A DNA stretch of 64,000 nt from Bacillota bacterium. GTDB lineage: Bacteria > Bacillota > Clostridia > Oscillospirales > Oscillospiraceae. A model generated the notes under the pieces. That model had not been told where the DNA came from, did no database searches, and was given only the letters and a program-made list of their open reading frames with translations. Made by a program: the position numbers and the translations under genes. The stretch covers positions 20,513-84,512 of the forward strand of contig JAETOJ010000010.1 of assembly GCA_021768085.1 (NCBI GenBank). The letters run 5' to 3'. Positions 14,929 through 23,509 of this stretch are shown here, piece after piece (within the stretch, counting starts at the first letter, position 1; each line of letters opens with the position of its first letter).

Positions 14929-16490
14929 ATCGCTACAAAAAGGCAAACGAGGGCATTCATGCCCCGGAGGACGTAAAGGAAAAGGCCGTCCGGCCCCAGG
15001 GCAGGCGGGGCGGCTACACCCGCTGGGCCGGGGCGGTGGCGGCCATGCTGGCGGTGGTGCTGATCGGAGGGATCGCCGTGTATTCCGGGAACCGGCCCAC
15101 GGTGGATCAGCCCACCCCCTACTCCCAGGACGGCCCCGGTCATCAGGGCCGCAGCGTGGGTGCACCCGCCCAGGCCACCGCTCTGGGGGTGGCCCAGTAC
15201 CCGGACATACACCCCTATCCCCGGCAGGACGACTATTTTGACAACGATACCTCATACAGCAGCGACAAGTACGACCGCGATATGAAGGCGTGGCGGACGG
15301 ATATGGAGGCCCTTCGCACTGGCACGGACTACACCGGGCTGATGGACGAGTTCCTGTCCCGCTCCACCGCCCAGTTCCTCGCCGGGGCCGGGGAGGATAA
15401 CCGGGTCTACTCCCCCCTCAACGTCTACATGGCCCTGTCCATGCTGGCGGAGGCCGCCGGGGACAACTCCCGGGCGCAGATCCTGAACCTCTTGCAAGTG
15501 GACTCCATCGAGGCCCTGCGGGAGCGGGCCAACGCCCTGTGGCGGGACAACTACCGGGACGACGGCACCGTGACCTCCATCCTGGGCAACTCCCTGTGGC
15601 TGCGGGACGGCATGACCTACAGCCAGGAGGTGCTGAACACCCTGGCCCGGGACTATTACGCCTCCTCCTTCTCCGGCAAAATGGGGACCGAGGAATACAA
15701 CCAGGCCCTGCGGGACTGGATCAACGAGCAGACCAACGGCCTGCTGGCGGAGCAGGCGGAGGGCCTGGAGATGAGCGCCGACACGGTGCTGGCCCTGGCC
15801 TCCACCCTCTACTTCAAGGCCGCCTGGGGCAGCGAGTTCAACCCGGAGAACACCGAGACGGATACCTTCCACGCCCTGTCCGGCGACGTGGACACGGAGT
15901 TCATGCACAAGACCATGGAGGGCACCTACTACTGGGGGGAGCACTTCGCCGCCGTGAAGCTGAGCTTCCAGGAGGGCGGCGACCTGTGGCTGATTCTCCC
16001 CGACGAGGGGTATGCCGTGGACAAGCTGCTGGAGAGCGGTGAGGCCATGGACTTCCTGCTCCACGACAAGCGCGGCCGGTGGGACGAGAAGGCCCAGGAA
16101 ACCGTGGGCGCGTGGCCTGGGCAGAAGTTCCTCGATATCAACCTGTCCATGCCCAAATTTGACGTATCCTCCGATCTGGATCTCATCGAGGGCCTGAAAA
16201 AGCTGGGCGTCACCGATGTGTTCGATCCCGGTGTGTCCAACTTTGACCCCCTGGAGGCGTCCACGGTTGACCCGCTGTATATCTCCCAGGTTCAGCATGC
16301 CGCCCGGGTGAAGGTAGACGAGGAGGGCTGCGAGGCGGCGGCCTTCACCGTCATGATCATGAAGACCATGGCTATGGCGCCCCCGAACGAGGAAGTGGAC
16401 TTTATCCTGGATCGCCCCTTCCTGTTCGCCGTCACCGGGGATTCCGGTCTGCCCCTGTTCACCGGCGTGGTGAACCAGCCCAACGGATAG
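14925..16490 (+). CDS. Membrane-anchored serpin with anti-sigma-like N-terminus
   Basis: This 521-residue protein has a short basic cytoplasmic stretch (1-33) containing YKKANEGIHAPEDVKEK, which resembles the start of Firmicutes ECF anti-sigma factors. One transmembrane helix (34-53) follows, then a disordered linker, then a full serpin domain (about 145-521). The hinge EEGCEAAAFT (466-475) predicts an inhibitory serpin. By counting from the hinge, P1-P1' is Met482-Ala483, close to alpha-1-antitrypsin (Met-Ser), which suggests an elastase-like or subtilisin-like target outside the cell. The gene overlaps the sigma gene by 4 bp. I infer that it may restrain the sigma factor and sense proteases. 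Confidence 0.88.
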   Translation: MNRYKKANEGIHAPEDVKEKAVRPQGRRGGYTRWAGAVAAMLAVVLIGGIAVYSGNRPTVDQPTPYSQDGPGHQGRSVGAPAQATALGVAQYPDIHPYPRQDDYFDNDTSYSSDKYDRDMKAWRTDMEALRTGTDYTGLMDEFLSRSTAQFLAGAGEDNRVYSPLNVYMALSMLAEAAGDNSRAQILNLLQVDSIEALRERANALWRDNYRDDGTVTSILGNSLWLRDGMTYSQEVLNTLARDYYASSFSGKMGTEEYNQALRDWINEQTNGLLAEQAEGLEMSADTVLALASTLYFKAAWGSEFNPENTETDTFHALSGDVDTEFMHKTMEGTYYWGEHFAAVKLSFQEGGDLWLILPDEGYAVDKLLESGEAMDFLLHDKRGRWDEKAQETVGAWPGQKFLDINLSMPKFDVSSDLDLIEGLKKLGVTDVFDPGVSNFDPLEASTVDPLYISQVQHAARVKVDEEGCEAAAFTVMIMKTMAMAPPNEEVDFILDRPFLFAVTGDSGLPLFTGVVNQPNG

Positions 16491-16499
16491 CGCGGCAAA

Positions 16500-16536
16500 G
16501 GCCCTCCCTGCAAACGGGGAGGGCCTGCCTTTTTTC
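16500..16536 (+). terminator. Terminator after the serpin gene
   Basis: GGCCCTCCC pairs with GGGAGGGCC, followed by a run of six Ts. Confidence 0.85.
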
Positions 16537-16617
16537 GTTGGAAAAAAGAGAGGACAGGCGGGGAAAAACGCGGTATACTGTCCCTGCTGTACAGCAAACG
16601 CAAAGGAGCGAGGCAAT

Positions 16618-17457
16618 ATGGAATGGATCGACAGGCTCAACCGGGCCATGGACTACGTGGAAAGCCACCTGGAGGAACCGGACTGGCAGGAGGCGGCGGG
16701 CATCGCCTGCTGCTCCCCCTACCACTTTCAGCGGATGTTCGCCCTGCTGGCGGGGGTATCCCTGTCGGAGTACGTCCGCCGGCGGAGAATGTCCAGGGCG
16801 GCGGCGGATCTACAGAGCGGGGAGCGGATCTTGGACGTGGCGCTGAAGTATGGCTACAGCTCGCCCACCGCCTTCAACCGGGCCTTCCAGGCCGTCCACG
16901 GCCTGCCCCCGTCCCAGGCCAAAAAGCCGGGGGTGAGACTGAAAAGCTATCCGCCCCTGCGCTTCGCCATCACGGTACAAGGAGTGGAAGAAATGGAGTA
17001 TCGCATTGAAACGAAGGACGCCTTCCGCATTGTGGGGATCTCGGCGCCTCTGGGCCCGGACATGGAGGAAAACTTCCGGAACGTGCCCCAGCTCTGGGGG
17101 CGGGCGGCGGCGGACGGCACCATCCCCCGGCTGGCCGCGCTGATGGACGGCCAACCCAAGGGCCTGCTGGGCGTGTGCGGCGGAAAGGACAACTCCCGAT
17201 ATTTTATCGCGGCGGCGTCCTCCGCCCCGGCGGCAGACGGGCTGGAGGAGTACACGATCCCCGCCCTCACCTGGGCGATGTTCCCCGGCGATGGGGACGG
17301 CGCCCAGGCCATCCAGCGGCTCCAGCGGCGGGTGGTCACCGAGTGGCTGCCCACCTCCGGCTATGAGTACGCCGAGGGGCCAGATGTGGAGGTCTATCTG
17401 AACCCGGAGTGCACCAAATTTGAGGTGTGGATCCCGGTGGTCAAGGCAAAGCAGTAA
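16618..17457 (+). CDS. AraC-family regulator with GyrI-like ligand-binding domain
   Basis: A 279-residue regulator. The N-terminal AraC DNA-binding domain (about 5-103) has two helix-turn-helix units, with ACCSPYHFQRMFALLAGVS in the first and YGYSSPTAFNRAFQAVHGLPPSQ in the second. A GyrI-like effector-binding domain (about 118-279) follows, ending in VEVYLNPECTKFEVWIPV. Such proteins (Rob, BltR-like) respond to small hydrophobic compounds and often control efflux. No transporter is next to it, so its target is unknown. It stands alone between two terminators. Confidence 0.92.
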   Translation: MEWIDRLNRAMDYVESHLEEPDWQEAAGIACCSPYHFQRMFALLAGVSLSEYVRRRRMSRAAADLQSGERILDVALKYGYSSPTAFNRAFQAVHGLPPSQAKKPGVRLKSYPPLRFAITVQGVEEMEYRIETKDAFRIVGISAPLGPDMEENFRNVPQLWGRAAADGTIPRLAALMDGQPKGLLGVCGGKDNSRYFIAAASSAPAADGLEEYTIPALTWAMFPGDGDGAQAIQRLQRRVVTEWLPTSGYEYAEGPDVEVYLNPECTKFEVWIPVVKAKQ

Positions 17458-17460
17458 AGA

Positions 17461-17496
17461 AAGGTTCCCTCTCCTGTGTGGAGAGGGAACCTTTTT
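17461..17496 (+). terminator. Terminator between the AraC gene and ileS (bidirectional)
   Basis: AAGGTTCCCTCTCC pairs with GGAGAGGGAACCTT around TGTGT and is followed by Ts. It also lies 7 bp beyond the leftward ileS stop, and its A/T flanks allow it to serve ileS. Confidence 0.85.
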
Positions 17497-17502
17497 ATGG
17501 GG

Positions 17503-20283
17503 TTATTCGCCCAGCACCTTGGCGCAGCGGTCGCACAGCTCGGCATGGTGGCCGGGTGTGCCGATCAATGCGTCGTGGTTCCAGCACCGGGGGCATTTGG
17601 GAGCCTCGGACAGCTTGACGGAAGCGGACACGGCCCCGCCCTGCTCCACCGCCACCTTGGACACAATGAACAGGGTGGCCAGGTCAGCCTCGTTGAAGCC
17701 AAACAGGAACGCGCCCTTCTCTCGGGCGGCGAAGGTTTCCGCGTCCAGCGTCAGGGTAACCTCCGCGTCCTGGTTCTTCTTGACCTGATCCTTGGCATCC
17801 TCCAGGGCCTTGAGCACTACGTCACGCACGCCCAGCAGATCCTCCCAACGCTTGGCCTCGTCCTCGCTCAGCACCAGCTTGGGGTCGTAGTCCGGAATGT
17901 CGTTGAACAGCACGCACTCGGGGTCGTCCCCGGCCCGGTGGGGCATAGCCGTCCAGATCTCCTGGCTGGTGAAGGCCAGGATGGGGGCCAGCATCCGGGT
18001 CATGCCGTCCAGGATCCGGTACAGGGCGGACTGGGCGGAGGCCCGGCCCGCAACCTCCCCGCAGTACAGCCGATCCTTGATGATGTCCAGGTAGAAGTTG
18101 GACATCTCCACCACGCAGAAGTTGTAAATCGCGCGGTAGACGGTGTGGAACTCGTAGGCATCGTACCCGGCCCGCACGTCCTTCACCAAGTCGTTGAATG
18201 CGGCCACAGCCCAGCGATCCAGATAGAACATATCGTTGAAGGCCACCGCCTGGTCGGGGTCAAAGCCGTCCAGGTTGCCCAGCATATACCGGGCGGTGTT
18301 GCGGATCTTCAGGTATGCCTGGGAGAGCTGCTTCATCAGCTCCGGGGAGATGCGCATATCCTGGGTATAGTCTGCGGAGGAGGCCCACAGACGGAGCATA
18401 TCCGCGCCGTAGTCCTTGATCACCTCATCGGGGGAGACGGCGTTGCCCAGGGACTTGTGCATGGCCTTGCCCTCGCCGTCCACCGTCCAGCCGTGGGTGA
18501 TGATCTGCTTGTAGGGGGCCACGCCGTTGCAGGCGATGGAGGTGAGCATGGAGGACTGGAACCAGCCCCGGTACTGGTCGCCCCCCTCCAGATACACGTC
18601 GGCGGGATAGTGGAGGTTGGGCCGCTGATCCGCCACGGCGGCCCAGGTGGAGCCGGAGTCGAACCACACATCCATGATGTCGTTCTCCTTGGAGAACTGG
18701 TTCTTGCCGCACTTGGGGCACTGGAAGCCGGCGGGGACAAGCTCCCCGGCGGCCTTCTCAAACCAGATGTTGGAGCCGTGCTCGCGGAACAGCTCCGCCA
18801 CATGGGAAATCGTCTCGGGGGTGACGATGGCCTCGCCGCAGCAGTCGCAGTAAAACACCGGGATGGGCACGCCCCACACCCGCTGCCGGGAGATACACCA
18901 GTCATTGCGCTCGGTGATCATGGACACCATGCGGTCCTTGCCCCAGGCGGGATGCCAGGAGATGGCGTCGCAGGCCTTGACGGCCTGATCCTTGATGGCG
19001 TCCACGGAGCAGAACCACTGCTCGGTGGCCCGGTAGATGATGGGGTTCTTGCACCGCCAGCAGTGGGGGTAGGAGTGGGTGATGCTCGCCTTGGCCAGCA
19101 GGAAGCCCTCCGCCTCCAGGTCGGCCACCACCATGTCGTTGCCCTTGGCGTAGAACTGGCCGTTGTAGCGGGCGTCGGTCATGACGCCCTTGGCGTTCAC
19201 CGGCACGGGCACACCGATATGGGTCAGCCCCGCGTCGTCGTACCGCTTGCACACGTCGAAGTCCTCCGCGCCGAAGCCGGGGGCGGTGTGGACGCAGCCG
19301 GTGCCCGCGTCCAGGGTCACGTGGTCGCCGTTCAAGATCACGCTGTCCTGATCCAGCAGGGGGTGCTTGGCCACCATCAGCTCGAAGTCCGAGCCCTTCA
19401 GGGTGGCCAGCACCTTGCAGGCGGCGAAGTCGATGCCCGCCTGCTTGCATACGCCCTCGGCCAGCTCCTTGGCCAGCACGTACACCTCCCCGTTGGGGGC
19501 CTGGAGCAGCACGTAGTCAAACTCCGCGTTCATGGAGATGGCGGTGTTGCCCGGGATCGTCCAGGGGGTGGTGGTCCAGATCACGAAGTACAGCTTGCTG
19601 AGGTCGCAGTACTGCCCCAGCTTGCCCTTATCGTCCTTCACCGGGAACTTGACGAAGATGGTGGTGCAGGGGTCGTCCTGGTAGTCGATCTCCGCCTCCG
19701 CCAGGGCGGTCTGGTCGTGGGGACACCAGTAGACGGACTTCATGCCCTTGTAGATCAGGCCCTTCTCCGCCATCTTGCCGAAAACCTCAATCTGCTTGGC
19801 CTCGAACTCGGGCAGCAGGGTGATATAGGGGTTCTCCCACTCGCCCAGCACGCCTAAACGCTGGAACTGCTCTGTCATCCGGCCCACGTACTGGGTGGCG
19901 AACTGGCGGCACTTGTCACGGAACTCGGAGATGCTCATCTCCTCCCGCTTGACGCTCTTGTCCTTGAGCACGGCGGTTTCGATGGGCAGGCCATGGGTGT
20001 CCCAGCCGGGGACGTAGGGGGCGCAGAAGCCCGTCATGTTCTTGTACTTGACGATGATATCCTTCAGGATCTTGTTCATGGCGGTGCCGATGTGGATGTT
20101 GCCGTTGGCATACGGGGGGCCGTCGTGGAGGACGAAGCGGGGCTTGCCGTTGTTTTTCTCCATCAGCTTTTTGTAGGTGATCCTGGCCCACTCCGGGTTG
20201 AGCAGCTCCGGCTCCCGGCGGGGCAACCCCGCCCGCATGGGGAAGTCTGTCTTGGGAAGGTGGACGGTCTTGTTGTAGTCCAT
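17503..20283 (-). CDS. ileS: Isoleucyl-tRNA synthetase
   Basis: A 926-residue class I synthetase that charges tRNA-Ile. HIGH is HIGT in [16 protein letters not shown] (about residue 65). The KMSKS region reads KAMHKSLGN (about 600), keeping the second Lys but replacing the first KMS by AMH. The editing domain has [12 protein letters not shown], and a C-terminal zinc site CPRCW...CDRC is present, so it belongs to the bacterial type 1 group. TTTAGGAGG precedes the ATG. An Ile T-box leader is found 580 bp upstream, but a small HTH gene lies between. Confidence 0.97.
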   Translation of the reverse strand: MDYNKTVHLPKTDFPMRAGLPRREPELLNPEWARITYKKLMEKNNGKPRFVLHDGPPYANGNIHIGTAMNKILKDIIVKYKNMTGFCAPYVPGWDTHGLPIETAVLKDKSVKREEMSISEFRDKCRQFATQYVGRMTEQFQRLGVLGEWENPYITLLPEFEAKQIEVFGKMAEKGLIYKGMKSVYWCPHDQTALAEAEIDYQDDPCTTIFVKFPVKDDKGKLGQYCDLSKLYFVIWTTTPWTIPGNTAISMNAEFDYVLLQAPNGEVYVLAKELAEGVCKQAGIDFAACKVLATLKGSDFELMVAKHPLLDQDSVILNGDHVTLDAGTGCVHTAPGFGAEDFDVCKRYDDAGLTHIGVPVPVNAKGVMTDARYNGQFYAKGNDMVVADLEAEGFLLAKASITHSYPHCWRCKNPIIYRATEQWFCSVDAIKDQAVKACDAISWHPAWGKDRMVSMITERNDWCISRQRVWGVPIPVFYCDCCGEAIVTPETISHVAELFREHGSNIWFEKAAGELVPAGFQCPKCGKNQFSKENDIMDVWFDSGSTWAAVADQRPNLHYPADVYLEGGDQYRGWFQSSMLTSIACNGVAPYKQIITHGWTVDGEGKAMHKSLGNAVSPDEVIKDYGADMLRLWASSADYTQDMRISPELMKQLSQAYLKIRNTARYMLGNLDGFDPDQAVAFNDMFYLDRWAVAAFNDLVKDVRAGYDAYEFHTVYRAIYNFCVVEMSNFYLDIIKDRLYCGEVAGRASAQSALYRILDGMTRMLAPILAFTSQEIWTAMPHRAGDDPECVLFNDIPDYDPKLVLSEDEAKRWEDLLGVRDVVLKALEDAKDQVKKNQDAEVTLTLDAETFAAREKGAFLFGFNEADLATLFIVSKVAVEQGGAVSASVKLSEAPKCPRCWNHDALIGTPGHHAELCDRCAKVLGE

Positions 20284-20313
20284 ATTGGGATTCCTCCTAA
20301 ATAGAATATCATG

Positions 20314-20523
20314 TTATTTGCGGGTATCGCTCCGGCCCAGCAGGTAATCGGTGGTGACGTCATAATAATCCGCCATCCGGCACAGCACGGCAAGGGTTGG
20401 ATCACGCATACCCAGCTCATACCGGCAATAGGTCGTTATTGCAATGTCTAATTCGACTGCAATATCTTCCTGCCGCAAATTTCGCTCTTTTCGTAATTCT
20501 TTCATTCTTCCTCTTAAATTCAT
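20314..20523 (-). CDS. Small Cro/CI-type HTH repressor, cassette 1
   Basis: A 69-residue DNA-binding protein made almost entirely of one HTH domain (LRQEDIAVELDIAITTYCRYE), ending with TTDYLLGRSDTRK, a tail typical of SinR-like regulators. The ATG at 20523 has AGAGG 6 bp upstream. It faces away from a small acidic gene (20606-20863) and shares with it an inverted-repeat operator, so it probably represses both. The same pair recurs at 24108-24676; the two regulators share the ending TTDYLLGR. It is co-directional with ileS and lies between ileS and its T-box. Confidence 0.88.
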   Translation of the reverse strand: MNLRGRMKELRKERNLRQEDIAVELDIAITTYCRYELGMRDPTLAVLCRMADYYDVTTDYLLGRSDTRK

Positions 20524-20534
20524 AATAAAACCTC

Positions 20535-20582
20535 TTGACATTACCGTTCGGTTATATTACAATAGACCTAACCAAACGGTAA
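20535..20582 (+). promoter_or_regulatory. Divergent promoter and operator of cassette 1
   Basis: TTGACA (20535-20540), 17 bp, TACAAT (20558-20563) drives the small rightward gene. The arms TTACCGTTCGGTTA (20541-20554) and TAACCAAACGGTAA (20569-20582) are inverted copies with 13 of 14 matches and flank the -10 element. This is the expected binding site of the adjacent HTH protein. Confidence 0.75.
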
Positions 20583-20605
20583 GATTTTGTGAAGGGGACA
20601 ATGTC

Positions 20606-20863
20606 ATGGAAGATATTCTCGATATGCTGATGCAGGAGATAGAGCGGAATTCATCCTCCTGTTTTCGCACGCGGCCGGAATACCGCCAAAAGCAGTTTCA
20701 GGCGTTGCTACATAGGAATTGGCTGGAAGAACACCTGGGCGAGGAAGAAATGAAACATTTGGAGCAAATGCAGAACGCGGACATCAGCGCCGCCGCATTG
20801 GAACACGAGGCCCTAATCCGCACCGCCCTGGCCGTGGGCATCCGCCTGACGCTCCCCGGCTAA
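20606..20863 (+). CDS. Small helical protein, cassette 1 (DUF6809-like)
   Basis: An 85-residue acidic, all-helical protein beginning MEDILDMLMQEIE. Its order of features (D-h-h-D start, EY, long amphipathic helices, then ALIRTALAVGIRLTL) is shared with the product of 24416-24676. It resembles small proteins I remember as DUF6809, which are found near HTH genes in Oscillospiraceae. AAGGGGAC precedes the ATG. Function is unknown; a partner or modulator of the HTH protein, or a toxin-antitoxin-like unit, is possible. It ends directly before the T-box terminator of ileS, which runs in the opposite direction. Confidence 0.7.
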   Translation: MEDILDMLMQEIERNSSSCFRTRPEYRQKQFQALLHRNWLEEHLGEEEMKHLEQMQNADISAAALEHEALIRTALAVGIRLTLPG

Positions 20864-20865
20864 CG

Positions 20866-21150
20866 AAAAACGCCCCTGCCCCCAAACGGAGACAAAGGCG
20901 CAAACCCCTGCGGTACCACTCCCATTCCGCGCAATGCGCGGCACTCGCGTGCGCTGTAACGGGCACACCCGGCGGAGCCTACTGACCGCGCGGGGGCGCG
21001 GCGTTCGATCCGCGGCTCACAGGGGATCTTCGCCGGGGCCGCCCCGCCGCCCTCGCACCGTGCGGGCGGCTCTCTGGGAGGAGACTTGCCGGTTACTCGT
21101 CCTGCTCACAGCCTTATGAGATAGCGCCCGCCCCGTCAAGGAGCGGACGC
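20866..21150 (-). ncRNA. T-box riboswitch, isoleucine-specific
   Basis: Read on the minus strand, the leader has a stem I with AGAGAG, a specifier ATC (Ile) at 21025-21027 set in GAAGATCCCCTGTGAGC, and the T-box GTGGTACCGC (around 20911-20919). A terminator follows in which CGCCTTTGTCTCC pairs over 13 bp with GGGGGCAGGGGCG before TTTTT. Binding of uncharged tRNA-Ile to the T-box would favour readthrough. The only Ile-related gene downstream on this strand is ileS, reached only through the antisense strand of the small gene and the HTH gene. Confidence 0.92.
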
Positions 21151-21157
21151 TATTTAT

Positions 21158-21184
21158 ATTATAGGCGAATCGCAAATTTGTCAA
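21158..21184 (-). promoter_or_regulatory. Promoter of the Ile T-box transcript
   Basis: On the minus strand TTGACA (21179-21184) and TATAAT (21158-21163) are 15 bp apart. The spacing is a little short but both boxes are perfect. Confidence 0.75.
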
Positions 21185-21224
21185 CCACTTTCCGCGGAAA
21201 AACTCCACAAAAAGCGGCGGCGGC

Positions 21225-22127
21225 TCAGTGCAGCACGTTGCAGAAGGCCAGCGACAGGTAGGACACATCGGCGCTGTCGCTCCGGGAGGTGATGGCCACC
21301 GGGTGCTTCGCCCCCACAATGACGCCGCAGGTGCGGGCGTGGGCGTGCATCTGCCAGCACTTCACGATCAGGTTGCCCGCCAGCAGGGAGGGGGCCACGA
21401 TGCCGTCGAAGTCGCCGCACAGGGGGTTGTCGTAGCCCTTCAGCCGGGCGGCCTCCTTGGACAGGATCAGGTCGTAGGCGATGGGGCCCACCAGGTTGCA
21501 ATCGGCAATGGCATGGCGCTGGTGCTCCTTCACCAGATCCCGGGCCTCGATGGTGTCGTTCATGTGGAAGCTGGGCTGCTCCACCAGGGCCAGCAGGGCG
21601 AGGTTGGGCTTCTCGTCCTCCACGTAGCGCAGGGTGTCCGTCATGTTGCGGATGATCTGCCGCTTCTGGGCCAGGGTGGGCCGGACGGTGACGGTCACGT
21701 CCCCGATGGCGATGAGCTTGGGGTACTCCGGCATACTCACCAGGTCGATGTGGGTGATGAGCCGGTCGGTGCGCAGGTTGTTCTTCTTGTCCAGCAGGGG
21801 CAGGAGGAACTCCCGGGTCTGGGTGCTGCCCCGCATGAGCACGTCGCCCTTGCCCTGGTTCACCAGGTCGATGGCCTTCTGGGTCAGGTTGTCCCCGGGG
21901 TGGGCGGGCACCAGCTCATAGTCCCGCTTGTCCAGGCCCAGCCGATCCAGCATGGGCCGAACCTTGGCCTCCTCCCCCACCAGAACGGGGTAGGCGAAGC
22001 CCTCCTCCGCCGCGTGGAACGCGCCCAGAAGGATATTTTCCGCGTCCGCTCCGGCGATGACCACCCGGCTACACCGGCCCGCGGCCTTTGCCTTGTCTAC
22101 GATCTGCTCAAAATTCTGCACGGCCAT
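21225..22127 (-). CDS. ptb: Phosphate acyltransferase, probably phosphate butyryltransferase
   Basis: A 300-residue member of the phosphate acetyl/butyryl transferase family, which swaps CoA for phosphate on an acyl-CoA. GDVLMRGSTQTREFLLPLL, TLRYVEDEKPNLALLALVE-type core (cited in part) and the C-terminal SRSDSADVSYLSLA, which binds the acyl phosphate, are clear. The length fits Ptb rather than the longer Pta. In butyrate producers ptb usually precedes buk, but no kinase is here, so the acyl group cannot be fixed. ATG 22127 is preferred, with GAGGAGTG upstream. Confidence 0.85.
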   Translation of the reverse strand: MAVQNFEQIVDKAKAAGRCSRVVIAGADAENILLGAFHAAEEGFAYPVLVGEEAKVRPMLDRLGLDKRDYELVPAHPGDNLTQKAIDLVNQGKGDVLMRGSTQTREFLLPLLDKKNNLRTDRLITHIDLVSMPEYPKLIAIGDVTVTVRPTLAQKRQIIRNMTDTLRYVEDEKPNLALLALVEQPSFHMNDTIEARDLVKEHQRHAIADCNLVGPIAYDLILSKEAARLKGYDNPLCGDFDGIVAPSLLAGNLIVKCWQMHAHARTCGVIVGAKHPVAITSRSDSADVSYLSLAFCNVLH

Positions 22128-22180
22128 GACGATCACTCCTCACTCCAAAAATAGGGCAAAGCCCAAATTCTTCTAAGGAT

Positions 22181-22209
22181 ATCATATCACGTTTCCCCGC
22201 CGCGCACAA
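22181..22209 (-). promoter_or_regulatory. Promoter of ptb
   Basis: TTGTGC (22204-22209) and TATGAT (22181-22186), 17 bp apart on the minus strand. Confidence 0.55.
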
Positions 22210-22226
22210 GGACAAATCCGCTCTTT

Positions 22227-23171
22227 TTACCGTTTTTTTGCCAAAAAGGCGTGCCAGCCGCCCCGCTCCCGGTGCTGGGCCACGGCAAAGCCATTTTCCT
22301 CCAGGGCGGCGCGCACCTCGTCCTGCCGCCCGTCGATGATGCCGGAGGTGAGGAAAGCCCCGTCCACCGTCATAAATTCCCCCGCCTTGGCGGACAGGGG
22401 GATGATCACGTCGGCCACGATATTGGCCAGTACCACCTGGTTCTGCCCCGGCGCCAGCTTTGCCGCCAGCGTCCGGTCGCTGAGCACGTCCCCGGCCAGC
22501 ACCGCCAGCCGATCCGGGCCGATGCCGTTGAGGGCGGCGTTCTCAAAGGCCACATCCGCCGCCTTGGGGTCGATGTCCACCCCCACCGCCGCCGATGCCC
22601 CCAGGGCCAGGGCCGCAATGGCCAGGATGCCCGAGCCGCAGCCCAGATCCAGCACCCGGTCGCCGGGGTGCAGCGACTCCTCCAGCAGCTCCAGGCACAG
22701 CTGGGTGGTGGGGTGGCTGCCGGTGCCGAAGGTGAGGCCGGGATTCAAGTACAGCGGCACGCGCCCCTCCGGCACGGGCCGGCCCCGCAGCCAGTCGGGG
22801 ACGATGTAGATCCGCTTGCCCACCGGGATGGGCTGATAGTACTTCTGCCAGGAGGTGGCCCAGTCCTCCTCCCGGAGGGAGACGGTCTGGGGCTCGTACT
22901 CCTCCAGCCCCGCCAGATACCGCCGGAGCTGCCGCCGCCCCTCCTCATTGTCCGGGACGTAGAATTTCACCCGGCTGGCCCCCTTCATCCGCTGGGCCAG
23001 ACCCTCGTCCACGTAGTCCCAATACTGCCGGTTCTGCTCCAGGAAGCGGAGGAACTCCCCCTCCTCCTCCACCACCAGCCCGGTCATGCCGTTGGCGGTG
23101 AGGGTATCGCACACCCCGTCCAGCCGATCCGCCGGGACGGGGAGGGTGACCTCTAACCATCTGTCGTCCAT
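22227..23171 (-). CDS. prmA: Ribosomal protein L11 methyltransferase
   Basis: A 314-residue SAM-dependent methyltransferase that trimethylates ribosomal protein L11. The N-terminal L11-binding domain (1-70) is followed by the Rossmann domain with DLGCGSGILAIAALALG (motif I), GVDIDPKA, and VLANIVADVI (motif IV, the usual NI(L/V)A). TFGTGSHPTTQLCLE is the family signature. It is the third gene in a leftward run after an XRE regulator and a small membrane protein, only 10 bp behind the latter. Confidence 0.95.
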   Translation of the reverse strand: MDDRWLEVTLPVPADRLDGVCDTLTANGMTGLVVEEEGEFLRFLEQNRQYWDYVDEGLAQRMKGASRVKFYVPDNEEGRRQLRRYLAGLEEYEPQTVSLREEDWATSWQKYYQPIPVGKRIYIVPDWLRGRPVPEGRVPLYLNPGLTFGTGSHPTTQLCLELLEESLHPGDRVLDLGCGSGILAIAALALGASAAVGVDIDPKAADVAFENAALNGIGPDRLAVLAGDVLSDRTLAAKLAPGQNQVVLANIVADVIIPLSAKAGEFMTVDGAFLTSGIIDGRQDEVRAALEENGFAVAQHRERGGWHAFLAKKR

Positions 23172-23181
23172 AGGGAACGCC

Positions 23182-23496
23182 TCATTTCACGTTGATCGAC
23201 TTCACGCTGTCCAGGCGGATCAGCTTCTCGCACTCGTTCTTCTTGCCCTCGTTGGCCAGCACCAGGGCCCAGTCCTCGTCCGCGTCCAGGATTTTGCACT
23301 CCTTGCCGTACACGTCGAAGTCCCCGGCCTCCACGGTGAGCTCCACTGTCCGTCCGATGTGCTTGCGCACCTGCTCCCCCAGCCCCGCCGCCCGGACGGA
23401 TCCGATGCCGTTTTCCCGCAGGAGCCGCTCCAGCCGGCTCATCTTGCCCATGAGGACGAGCACCATGATAAACGCGAATATGCCAAAGTATTCCAT
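23182..23496 (-). CDS. Small protein with N-terminal membrane helix, unknown function
   Basis: A 104-residue protein. The N-terminus (FGIFAFIMVLVLMG) forms one membrane helix, followed by a coiled segment and a beta-rich part (GRTVELTVEAGDFDVYGKE) that resembles a small SH3- or Sm-like barrel. GAGGAGGG precedes the ATG and spans the stop of the upstream XRE gene, so the two are coupled. I do not recognise a family. The context suggests a partner of the XRE regulator, as the C-terminal part of that protein also looks beta-rich. Confidence 0.7.
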   Translation of the reverse strand: MEYFGIFAFIMVLVLMGKMSRLERLLRENGIGSVRAAGLGEQVRKHIGRTVELTVEAGDFDVYGKECKILDADEDWALVLANEGKKNECEKLIRLDSVKSINVK

Positions 23497-23509
23497 CGTC
23501 CGGCCCTCC

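Noticed and set aside
17476..19857. 793-codon plus-strand frame opposite ileS
   Set aside because: It is a shadow of ileS. All the domain and motif evidence is on the minus strand.
20926..20945. GCGCAATGCGCG as another copy of the 76-bp repeat family
   Set aside because: It lies inside the Ile T-box leader and is explained by its own stem.
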